NCBI GenBank assembly: GCA_007571275.1
Contig: RKRS01000075.1
Location: forward strand, 1 to 19,531
DNA: 19,531 nucleotides
Reading direction: 5' to 3'
Source: Dehalococcoidia bacterium
GTDB lineage: Bacteria; Chloroflexota; Dehalococcoidia; Bin125
A program made the translations under genes and the position numbers. Below the pieces are notes generated by a model. That model ran no database searches and was not told the origin of the DNA. It saw nothing but the letters and a program-made list of their open reading frames with translations. Each line of letters begins with the position of its first letter. Position 1 is the stretch's first letter. Positions 1 to 6,661 of this stretch are shown in pieces.

Positions 1-450
1 GAAGTGGATCGGATCGTCGGGCTGGAGCTTGGCGCTGACGATTATCTCGGCAAACCGTTTCATCCGCGCGAGCTGACTGCGCGAGTCAAGGCGATCCTGC
101 GCCGCGCGTCGGCGGGGCGTCAGAGTTCCGGTCCAGGATCGCGCGGGAGCTTCGAAGTGGGGCCGCTGCGTCTCGACTGGGATCGACGAGAGGCGACGCT
201 TGCTGGAACTACGCTCAAACTGCGCAACAAGGAATTTGAGCTGCTCAAGCAGTTGGCCGAGTACAGCGGCATTGTGTTGACCAGAGAACAGCTGCTGGAG
301 CAGGTCTGGGGCTACGAGTATTTTGGCGAGACTCGCACCGTCGACGTGCACGTCAATCAGCTGCGGCGGAAGCTCTCGCCCGACGGCGGCGACCCTGGAG
401 TGTCGATCGAGACGGTACGCGGGGTCGGCTACAAATTGGTGGCGACCTAG
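1..450 (+). CDS. OmpR/PhoB-family response regulator, C-terminal part (5' end outside window)
   Basis: DNA-binding response regulator of a two-component system. The frame is open from base 1, so the true start lies upstream; the phospho-acceptor Asp is outside the window. What remains is the end of the receiver domain (GADDYLGKPF, containing the conserved Lys of the active site), a short linker, and a complete winged-helix output domain. In that domain LRNKEFELL, the recognition-helix stretch TRTVDVHVNQLRRKL and the terminal IETVRGVGYKL are the family hallmarks. The protein should bind direct repeats upstream of target genes when phosphorylated. The partner kinase starts 76 bp downstream on the same strand, so the two are probably one operon. 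The family is certain; the regulon cannot be read from this sequence. Confidence 0.95.
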   Translation, partial: EVDRIVGLELGADDYLGKPFHPRELTARVKAILRRASAGRQSSGPGSRGSFEVGPLRLDWDRREATLAGTTLKLRNKEFELLKQLAEYSGIVLTREQLLEQVWGYEYFGETRTVDVHVNQLRRKLSPDGGDPGVSIETVRGVGYKLVAT

Positions 451-526
451 CGGCGGCAGTATCGGCGAGCGCGTGTACCAAGGGGCATAATCACTTTCTG
501 TTTGGGAAGCGTTCAGGGAGCGCGCA

Positions 527-1969
527 ATGAACGGGTACGGGCTGCGGCTCTTTCTCGGATTTGCCGGGCTCGTTCTGGTCATGCTGGTTGTCTCTGCCGC
601 TGTCTTTTTCTCGCTCTTCGGCGGTTATCGCGACAACATCGACCGCTCGGAGTTACGCACCGCCGGCAATGCCCTGAGCGTCGAGATCGTGCGAGAGCTT
701 CGGCGCGCGGAGGTGTTAAACCGAGAGCAGCTGGTCACAATCATCCGCGAGCAGGCGGAACACGCGGAGCTGATTGTGATCCTGACCGATGGCGCCGGGC
801 GGGTGCTGACGGGGTTTGAGCCTGCACAAGGTCTCAAAGACGACAATGTGGGACTGACCTATACAGCCGTTGTGCAAAAAGCGGGTCTCACTGAGTGGCT
901 GGATACCAAGCTGTATATCGGCGAGGACTGGAGACTGACCCTGGTCAGAGTCCTGGTCCCGCCGGCCAACCCCGGGCGGCCAGATGGCGGCATCCTGATG
1001 GCCGTCACCTTTGGTGACCCGCACCGCTTCGGGTCGCTGGATGAGCTGATTCGGCGTCTGATTGTCTCTGGTCTGGCCGGTTTGGCTGCCGCTGTAGTGA
1101 TCGCGATGTTGCTCTCGCGCCAGCTGCTGCGCCCACTGGAAGCCTTGACCGCAGTGGTTCGACGATTTGGCCCTGACCGCTACGACATGCGCGCCGCGGA
1201 GACCGGTCCGGCGCAGGTGCGCGAACTCGCCGCCGTATTCAATGCCATGGCCGACCGCGTGGCCGATAACGAACGGGCGATGCGCGGCTTCATCGCCGAT
1301 GTCTCGCATGAGCTGCGCACGCCCTTGACGTCGATCAGAGGGTTCGTCGAAGCCCTGCGTGACGGCACAGTGACCGATCCGCAGCGTCAGGCGTCATCGC
1401 TCGAAGTGGTCCATGAGGAGACTCGGCGGATGCTGCGGATGATCGAGCAGTTGCTGGACCTCTCTCGGCTGGAAGCCGGCCAGTACCGATTACAGCTGTC
1501 CCGGATCGAGTTGGATGAGTTGTTTGGCTATGGCGAAGCGATGTTCGGCGGTCGGGCGGAGGAGCAGGGGATCGCGCTTCGCTTCGAGCCCGCGGCGGAC
1601 GCTCCGGTCATTGAGGCTGACTATGACCGTCTGGTGCAGGTACTGAGCAACCTGCTCGACAATGCGCTGCGACACACCGTAAGCGGGTCGATTACCGTTT
1701 CGGCGCGTGGGCTGGAGGAGGGGCTGGAAATCAGGGTCGCCGACACCGGCGAGGGGATCGCGCCCGACGATCTCAACCGCCTGTTCGATCGTTTCTGGCA
1801 GCCAGCATCACGGACTGGCCCAGGCGCCGGTCTGGGGCTGGCGATCTCGAGGGAGATCGTGAGGGCGCACGGTGGCCGGGTCGCGGCAGAGAGCAGTCTC
1901 GGCGTCGGCACGACGATCATCGTCTGGTTGCCGTCCACGCCACCGTCCAGCGCCTCCAGAGCCGAGTAA
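527..1969 (+). CDS. Membrane sensor histidine kinase (HAMP-HisKA-HATPase_c)
   Basis: Sensor kinase of 480 aa paired with the preceding regulator. Visible order: TM1 (about residues 6-30), an extracytoplasmic sensor region of about 145 residues, TM2 (about 176-197), HAMP (about 198-250), a HisKA dimerisation domain with the phospho-accepting H261 in FIADVSHELRTPLTSI, then the ATPase domain. The ATPase domain has the N-box NLLDNALRH (N375, N379), G1 DTGEG (406-410), F-box (about 420-423) and G2 GAGLGLAI (433-440). All catalytic boxes are present, so the enzyme should be active. The ATG at 527 is supported by GGGAG at 516-520, six bases away. The architecture resembles BaeS/ResE-type kinases. 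The sensor region has no recognisable ligand-binding fold, so the stimulus is unknown. Confidence 0.95.
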   Translation: MNGYGLRLFLGFAGLVLVMLVVSAAVFFSLFGGYRDNIDRSELRTAGNALSVEIVRELRRAEVLNREQLVTIIREQAEHAELIVILTDGAGRVLTGFEPAQGLKDDNVGLTYTAVVQKAGLTEWLDTKLYIGEDWRLTLVRVLVPPANPGRPDGGILMAVTFGDPHRFGSLDELIRRLIVSGLAGLAAAVVIAMLLSRQLLRPLEALTAVVRRFGPDRYDMRAAETGPAQVRELAAVFNAMADRVADNERAMRGFIADVSHELRTPLTSIRGFVEALRDGTVTDPQRQASSLEVVHEETRRMLRMIEQLLDLSRLEAGQYRLQLSRIELDELFGYGEAMFGGRAEEQGIALRFEPAADAPVIEADYDRLVQVLSNLLDNALRHTVSGSITVSARGLEEGLEIRVADTGEGIAPDDLNRLFDRFWQPASRTGPGAGLGLAISREIVRAHGGRVAAESSLGVGTTIIVWLPSTPPSSASRAE

Positions 1970-2021
1970 CGCGCGCTAGCTGATCACCCCATCCATCACT
2001 CCCCAGCGGGGGAAGAACAGA

Positions 2022-2066
2022 GCTCCCCCTCTGGGGGAGCTGCCGCGTAGCGGCTGAGGGGGCTTC
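2022..2066 (+). repeat. 45-bp intergenic palindromic repeat, copy 1
   Basis: This stretch is identical over 45 bases to 2274-2318 and lies in the same orientation. It contains two nested palindromes: CTCCCCC-TCT-GGGGGAG (7-bp stem, 3-base loop) and GCCGC-GTA-GCGGC (5-bp stem, 3-base loop). A CCCC-AGC-GGGG hairpin precedes it. No coding capacity is credible here. The look is that of a dispersed intergenic palindromic repeat family. Confidence 0.85.
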
Positions 2067-2110
2067 GGACACAGGGCGAGGGAGTTGCCCGGAGTATTCC
2101 TCGCCCATTG

Positions 2111-2191
2111 CTCGTCGTTCCCGCGAGCGCGGGAACCAATATCAGATCAGCCGACTCCGTATGGGTTCCTGCTTTCGCAGGAACGACGGAG
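2111..2191. repeat. REPIN-like pair of inverted REP hairpins
   Basis: Two REP-type palindromes face each other. The left one (2117-2136) is GTTCCCGC-GAGC-GCGGGAAC and the right one (2165-2184) is GTTCCTGC-TTTC-GCAGGAAC; each has an 8-bp stem and 4-base loop. They are flanked by matching outer arms (CTCGTC on the left, GACGGAG on the right) and separated by 28 bp, so the whole unit can fold as one long hairpin. This is the design of REPINs, which are mobilised in trans by RAYT (TnpA_REP) transposases. No RAYT gene is in this window. A related single copy sits at 5486-5513. Confidence 0.7.
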
Positions 2192-2242
2192 AGGTGAGCA
2201 TGATGAAGGCAGGGGAAGCCCCCATCCGTCACTGCGTGGCGA

Positions 2243-2318
2243 CTTCCCCCAGCGGGGGAAGTGCGGGAACAAGGCTCCCCCTCTGGGGGAGCTGCCGCGT
2301 AGCGGCTGAGGGGGCTTC
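2243..2318 (+). repeat. 45-bp repeat copy 2 with extra upstream hairpin
   Basis: Positions 2274-2318 repeat 2022-2066 without a mismatch. Just upstream, 2243-2261 forms a perfect hairpin with 8-bp arms (CTTCCCCC / GGGGGAAG) around AGC, which corresponds to the shorter hairpin before copy 1. The copies bracket the REPIN-like element. Together they fill the 381-bp gap 1970-2350, in which I see no gene. Confidence 0.85.
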
Positions 2319-2350
2319 CCCCCAGGGAGTAAAGCGATAGGCTGCCAGCG

Positions 2351-3280
2351 ATGGATCCTCGACAGCAGTTGACACTTGCCGCTGTGGCGATGACTCGCGA
2401 TGCATTGGTCGCGCATGGCGCTACTGATGTGTCGTTCGAACCGCCTGCGGCGAGCTCGCTGACGACCGTGTTCCGCGCGAATGGCGCTGTGGGCGTCGCT
2501 GCTGTTTGCCCGCTGTTCGATCTGTCGGCGTTGCAGTCGGACGGGACCATGCTCGCTCGTAAGGTGGAGCTCGAGGAGCGGCTCCATGCATATGGCGCGC
2601 GCGACGTAGTGCTCTGGGTTCCGCCTGGCGCGTCGCTGCCTGAGGACGCTGATCACGCGGCCGGACTCGTCGCTGACGCTGCGCGCGAACTTGAGGTCGG
2701 CGACAGGGGAGAGGTGACGTTCAGAGTTGAGGTCGCCATCCGCAAGACCGGCAGCGACGGCTCATATATGAGCGTGCTTGGCGGACTGTCTCAACAGTGG
2801 GCGCGATTCACGAATCAGGTGATGGGCGAGTATCAACTCGATGCTTCCAACATCCATCGCCTGCCCGAGGACGAGCGGAAGATCACGCAGATGGTCGATT
2901 TCCTCGTGCTTGTGGCCAACGGCATCCGCAAGGATGGCACGACGACCACTGTCAAGAGCGAGGATGCCTGGCGAATTCAGCGGCTGGATGGCGTCAAGGA
3001 ACCGATCGTGATCTGTGCGCCGCCGACGTCGGTGGTCGACGGACGCGCGGTCAGGCGGCTGATGCGGCGCTCACTGCGCGAAGCGGAGGAAGCGATCGGC
3101 GGAGTGGGCGGATTCCGCATCGCCTCGATGATCACGTTGGCCAATCGCCTCGATCGGGAGCTGGTCACGACGGCGTTGCGCGGGATCGATCCGCTCTTGC
3201 TGGCGGGCTGGGACTACATGCCGCTATTGGTTGATGGTCAGACGAAGTCGCTGCTGGACCCGACACCGCCCCTAGCCTGA
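2351..3280 (+). CDS. Hypothetical 309-aa cytoplasmic protein
   Basis: I do not recognise this family. The frame is clean, has codon use like its neighbours, and ends 4 bp before the convergent 705-aa gene. There is no signal peptide or membrane segment. The N-terminal third is Ala/Val-rich and could be an alpha/beta domain. A central part contains NQVMGEYQLDASNIHRLPED, and a strongly basic helix follows near residue 235 (RRLMRRSLREAEEAI). No catalytic motif, metal site or nucleotide loop stands out. No good Shine-Dalgarno sequence lies near the ATG at 2351: the nearest GGAG is about 20 bases upstream, inside the repeat-bearing leader. A later start is therefore possible, although the N-terminal residues look protein-like. 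That the gene is real is well supported; its function is unknown. Confidence 0.8.
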   Translation: MDPRQQLTLAAVAMTRDALVAHGATDVSFEPPAASSLTTVFRANGAVGVAAVCPLFDLSALQSDGTMLARKVELEERLHAYGARDVVLWVPPGASLPEDADHAAGLVADAARELEVGDRGEVTFRVEVAIRKTGSDGSYMSVLGGLSQQWARFTNQVMGEYQLDASNIHRLPEDERKITQMVDFLVLVANGIRKDGTTTTVKSEDAWRIQRLDGVKEPIVICAPPTSVVDGRAVRRLMRRSLREAEEAIGGVGGFRIASMITLANRLDRELVTTALRGIDPLLLAGWDYMPLLVDGQTKSLLDPTPPLA

Positions 3281-3284
3281 GCGG

Positions 3285-5402
3285 CTAGCCGCGCTCGACG
3301 ATGGTGACTCGCCCCCTGGAACCGTCGACGCGCAGCAGGTCTCCGGAGCGAATCCGTTGCGTCGCCTGTTGCACGTTGACGACGGCCGGGATGCCAAACT
3401 CCCGAGCGACGATGGCTCCATGACTGAGGACGCCGCCGATTTCGGTCACGACCGCCGCTGCGAGCGGGAAGATCGGCGTCCAGCCTGGATCGGTGAAGCG
3501 CGCGACGAGGATCTGTCCGGAGGTGAGCTCTCGACCGGTCGCGGCCGACTCGGCCACATGGGCGCGACCTTCGACCTCGCCGGTCGAGGCGGCGATGCCG
3601 CGCAGGGTGAGCGGTAGCGTGAGCGGCGGCTCGGTTGGCGCTGTCTCCGCCTGGGCCTGCGGAGCGCCGCCGGATTGTTCAGTCTGCTCGTCACTCTCCA
3701 CGCCGATGGGTAGCCCGAATCGATCTCGTAGCGGCGGAGCCTGTGACTGTTTCCACTCTGCAAACTGCAATCGGCGTCGACGAATGCGACTCTGCATACG
3801 CGCTGCGACAAGTGGATCGCCAGAGCGACGGGTGAGCGTCGCCAGCTCGTCGAAGAGCAGGTAGTAGATGTCATCGACGTGGTTGATGAGCCCACGGTCG
3901 ATCCAGCGTGAGGCCAGCTCGTTCCAGAGCAGCCGTTGCTGCAACGAAAGCTCCAGCAGGCTGAACTTCGGATTTTCTCGCAGCGGCTGTAGCCGTCGGG
4001 CCTGTCGGATTTGGGCCTGGAACAGCGGCCAACGCAAGCGGCCGAGCGGGCTGCGATAGAGACGCTCTCGAATCTGTCGTTCGGCCTCACGCCGGGCGCT
4101 GTGCTGTCGTTCGATGATTTCGTCCGGGTGGTTGCCCTCAGGGTTGAGCACATATTCGCGGAAGGTATCGAGGATCAGCTGCGGTCGTTCAACCCAGCGG
4201 GGTTCGGACGCTTCCAGCTCACCCGCCGCGCGATGACCGTACTCGGCCATGAATTCGTCCAGGTCTTCGCGCAGCCATTGGATCGGGTGCGGTAAGCGGT
4301 CGCTGTGCACCGCTGGCCAGAGGTGGTCGGCGTCATGCTGGCGGACGAAGTCGGCGGCGGTTGCGTCGCTGGCTGCGCGCTGCGCAATCCGACGAAGGGC
4401 GATGTTGCCTTCCTGCGTGCGCACGCCGTCCAGCCCCTGCATGACTGAAAGCGCCAGGTCACGCTGATTGGCGCCCAGCCAACGGTCGGTTGCCCAGAGC
4501 AGGCCTTGCGCCGCGCTGAAGACCGCCGACTGCGCGCGCATCAGGAAGAGCGTCTGGCGCTCGCTCTCGGCGCTGGAACGCGCGAGTTCGCGAAACAGCT
4601 CGCGATCGGTCATTGTGGCGCTGTCGAGCGCCTTGAGCCGATCTCGTTCCGCTTCCACTGAGCTTCGTTCAACCAGCCAGCGCTTGGGCAACTGATCCTG
4701 ATCGCGCAGCCAGCGAATCATAAATGGAATCTGTCGCAGCATGGTGAGCCATTGGATTTTTGTTGATCGCTCGCCATTGCCGCCTGCGCTGACGACTTCC
4801 GCGGCCTCCGGACCGCCCATGGCTTCGAGGAAATGCGCGCCCGTGAGTCCCAGCCGCACCTGAATCAGCTCCATCATCAGGCCGACGTTGAAGTAGGCGT
4901 AGCCGTCGTACAGGGCGACGAACCGCCGACCCTCGGTCCATTCGCCCCATGGCGCGTGAAACCCACGGTCCAGGGGATCAGAAATCACCGACCAGCTCAG
5001 CGGCGTCATCACATTGGGGATCACTTCGCCCGCGTTCGCTCGTGACCAACGATCCTTCTCGCTTGGCGTATGAGGCATGCCACGACCGGGTCCGCCGCCC
5101 CAGGGCAGCGGCTCGTCGATCAGACGCGCGTCGCTGGTATCGACGCCGCCTGAGCCGTCCGAACGCCAGCGCAGCACTGCTGGCCCGGCCAAAGTCTGTT
5201 CAGCATCGAGCAGCGCGTCGCGGACGGCGCTGAGTGTTTCCGCTTGGTCGAATTGGGATGGCTTGATCGGTCCTCGGCGTGGCAGTGACACCGAGCGTGG
5301 CGCCGCGCCTTCAACGTCGATTCGCAGCGCGTTCAACTCAAGGCCCAGCGGGTCCTCTGACCATGCGAGGCCGCCTACGTGCTCTGTTAACGTCGCGTTC
5401 AT
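3285..5402 (-). CDS. PEP-utilising-enzyme relative with phosphohistidine swivel domain, no ATP-grasp domain
   Basis: Protein of 705 aa. The C-terminal about 80 residues are a PEP-utilising mobile domain with the motif TEIGGVLSHGAIVAREFGIP; H661 is the expected phosphohistidine carrier, as in PEP synthase, PPDK and rifampin phosphotransferase. Near residue 120, RANAGEVIPNVMTPLSW is the block that follows the ATP-grasp part in rifampin-phosphotransferase-like enzymes. A long helical domain follows (about 200-580), then an Ala/Pro/Gln linker (about 590-620) before the swivel. No ATP-grasp nucleotidyl domain precedes these parts, and none is encoded next door. The protein should thus need a partner for phosphate input, or act as a subunit in the way phenylphosphate synthase splits these domains. 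The substrate is unknown. The start ATG at 5402 has no strong ribosome site. Confidence 0.8.
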   Translation of the reverse strand: MNATLTEHVGGLAWSEDPLGLELNALRIDVEGAAPRSVSLPRRGPIKPSQFDQAETLSAVRDALLDAEQTLAGPAVLRWRSDGSGGVDTSDARLIDEPLPWGGGPGRGMPHTPSEKDRWSRANAGEVIPNVMTPLSWSVISDPLDRGFHAPWGEWTEGRRFVALYDGYAYFNVGLMMELIQVRLGLTGAHFLEAMGGPEAAEVVSAGGNGERSTKIQWLTMLRQIPFMIRWLRDQDQLPKRWLVERSSVEAERDRLKALDSATMTDRELFRELARSSAESERQTLFLMRAQSAVFSAAQGLLWATDRWLGANQRDLALSVMQGLDGVRTQEGNIALRRIAQRAASDATAADFVRQHDADHLWPAVHSDRLPHPIQWLREDLDEFMAEYGHRAAGELEASEPRWVERPQLILDTFREYVLNPEGNHPDEIIERQHSARREAERQIRERLYRSPLGRLRWPLFQAQIRQARRLQPLRENPKFSLLELSLQQRLLWNELASRWIDRGLINHVDDIYYLLFDELATLTRRSGDPLVAARMQSRIRRRRLQFAEWKQSQAPPLRDRFGLPIGVESDEQTEQSGGAPQAQAETAPTEPPLTLPLTLRGIAASTGEVEGRAHVAESAATGRELTSGQILVARFTDPGWTPIFPLAAAVVTEIGGVLSHGAIVAREFGIPAVVNVQQATQRIRSGDLLRVDGSRGRVTIVERG

Positions 5403-5485
5403 AGCGTCAGCATATGCAACTCGCTATGGCTTGGGGTTGGGCGCCGTGGTCCGTGTCGGATGTATTCGTTGTTTTCTGCACAGGT

Positions 5486-5513
5486 GGGTTCCTGCTTTCG
5501 CAGGAATGACGGA
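5486..5513 (+). repeat. Single REP palindrome, second locus
   Basis: This 28-bp stretch matches 2163-2190 with one base change and carries the hairpin TTCCTGC-TTTC-GCAGGAA. Both copies continue into a similar purine-rich tail (GACGGAG/GG followed by an ATGATG motif), so the repeated unit is somewhat longer than the hairpin. It lies in the gap between two divergent genes, 84 bp upstream of the 705-aa gene's start. Confidence 0.75.
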
Positions 5514-5603
5514 GGGGAGGCAGGATGATGGAAGAGGGCCGGAACGATGAAGGAAGGGAGACAGGCACGATGGATGGAGGCTGGAATGATGGAAGGGGCA
5601 GGT
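5514..5603 (+). repeat. Purine-rich degenerate tandem repeat
   Basis: About 90 bp made almost only of A and G on the plus strand. A motif like GATGATGGAAG recurs about four times with drift (near 5524, 5546, 5569 and 5587). It directly precedes the GTG start of the HypE-like gene, and its last unit, GGAAGGGG, supplies that gene's ribosome-binding site. Together with the REP copy it fills the 202-bp gap 5403-5604; no gene is seen in it. Confidence 0.5.
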
Positions 5604-5604
5604 T

Positions 5605-6588
5605 GTGGCTGATTCGATGAATCTGGCGGGGGGTATGGGGCTGGGAAAGGCGCCGATGTCGCTGTTGTCGGCGGTCTTTGATTCGTCGGGTCTGATTGAG
5701 GATGCGCGGGTGTTGCAGGGTCCAGGCGTTGGACGGGATGCCGCGATCGTTGAGTGGGGCGGCCAGGCGCTGGTGATGAGCTCGGATCCAATCACGTTCG
5801 TCGATGCCGACGTCGGCAAGCTGGCCGTCACGGTCAACGCGAACGACATCCTCGTCGTCGGTGCTGAGCCTCAGTGGCTGGTCGCTACGGTGCTCGCTCC
5901 AGCGGGTGTGAGCGCTGACGATGTGAGAGCGCTCCTCAGGGATCTGCATAACGCTTGCCGCGAGGCTGGGATCGCGCTCGTTGGCGGACACACAGAAGTG
6001 ACCGACGCCGTGAGCCGCGCCGTCGTCTCCTGCGCCATGATCGGCAGCGCACCAATGGGACAGATCATTCCTTCCGACGGCGCACATGACGGTGACTCGA
6101 TCATTCAGGCGGGAGCGGCGGCGGTCGAGGGTACTGCGATTCTGGGCTATCCCGAGTTGCTTGAGTCGCCGGGCATCAGTATCGCGCCGGCGGCTCGCGC
6201 GCTACGAAATGTCGATGGCGTGCATGCGATGCATGATGTGACCGAGGGCGGGATCGCGACCGCAGCGGCGGAGCTGGCAGAGGCGGCTGGCCTGGTTGCC
6301 GAGCTTGTCTTCGAGGACATCCTCTGGCTGCCGCAGACGCTGGCGATCTGCGCTGAGCGTCAACTCGACCCGCTCGGATTGCTCGGTTCGGGCACGCTGC
6401 TGGCCGCGGTCTCGGCGGACGCCGTCGATCATGCGCTCGCTGAATTGGCGAGAGCGAGTGTGCCTGCATGCCATGTCGGGCAGGTACGCGATGGGATACG
6501 CGCTACACTCAATCACGGCGGCCAGACGCGACCGCTGCCTCGCTTCGGGCGAGATGAGGCACTTCGGGCATTGGCCGAGGCACAGTGA
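5605..6588 (+). CDS. HypE/PurM-like AIR synthase-related protein
   Basis: Protein of 327 aa from the PurM/HypE/SelD ATP-binding superfamily. The N-terminal half has VLQGPGVGRDAAIV (about residues 36-49), MSSDPITF, VTVNANDILVVGA (about 76-87) and later LVGGHTEVTD, which are the nucleotide and Mg2+ sites of the family. The C-terminal half has HDVTEGGIATAAAELAEAA and the LGSGTLLAAV segment. HypE proper dehydrates a C-terminal Cys-thiocarboxamide to make the cyanide ligand of NiFe hydrogenase. This protein ends in EALRALAEAQ with no Cys, so it is not a hydrogenase HypE but one of the related proteins of unknown substrate. The GTG start at 5605 has a purine-rich site just upstream; the ATG at 5617 is the alternative. 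It leads a co-directional run with the ATPase 73 bp downstream. Confidence 0.85.
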   Translation: MADSMNLAGGMGLGKAPMSLLSAVFDSSGLIEDARVLQGPGVGRDAAIVEWGGQALVMSSDPITFVDADVGKLAVTVNANDILVVGAEPQWLVATVLAPAGVSADDVRALLRDLHNACREAGIALVGGHTEVTDAVSRAVVSCAMIGSAPMGQIIPSDGAHDGDSIIQAGAAAVEGTAILGYPELLESPGISIAPAARALRNVDGVHAMHDVTEGGIATAAAELAEAAGLVAELVFEDILWLPQTLAICAERQLDPLGLLGSGTLLAAVSADAVDHALAELARASVPACHVGQVRDGIRATLNHGGQTRPLPRFGRDEALRALAEAQ

Positions 6589-6650
6589 CCGAGCCAGGTG
6601 ATGTGGCGTTGCCACAGTCCTGCGACCAGTGTTGGACTGGGCAGCGATGG

Positions 6651-6656
6651 AAGGAG
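6651..6656 (+). promoter_or_regulatory. Ribosome-binding site deciding the AAA+ gene start
   Basis: AAGGAG, five bases before the GTG at 6662. The upstream in-frame candidates (GTG at 6629, ATG at 6647) have no comparable site, and the ATG lies almost on top of this one. The GTG at 6662 is therefore the preferred start. Confidence 0.7.
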
Positions 6657-6661
6657 TCGAT

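Noticed and set aside
2003..2320. CRISPR array
   Set aside because: There are only two copies, they lie about 250 bp apart, and the space between them holds another palindrome pair rather than regular spacers; no cas gene is near.
1996..2656. Long minus-strand frames over the repeat patch and the start of the 309-aa gene
   Set aside because: They are translations of the REP and 45-bp repeats (for example VVPAKAGTHTE) and overlap a better plus-strand gene; no ribosome site or protein-like pattern supports them.
6629..6661. Upstream starts for the MoxR-type ATPase (GTG at 6629, ATG at 6647)
   Set aside because: The AAGGAG at 6651-6656 sits at ideal distance for the GTG at 6662, and the extra residues add no conserved part.
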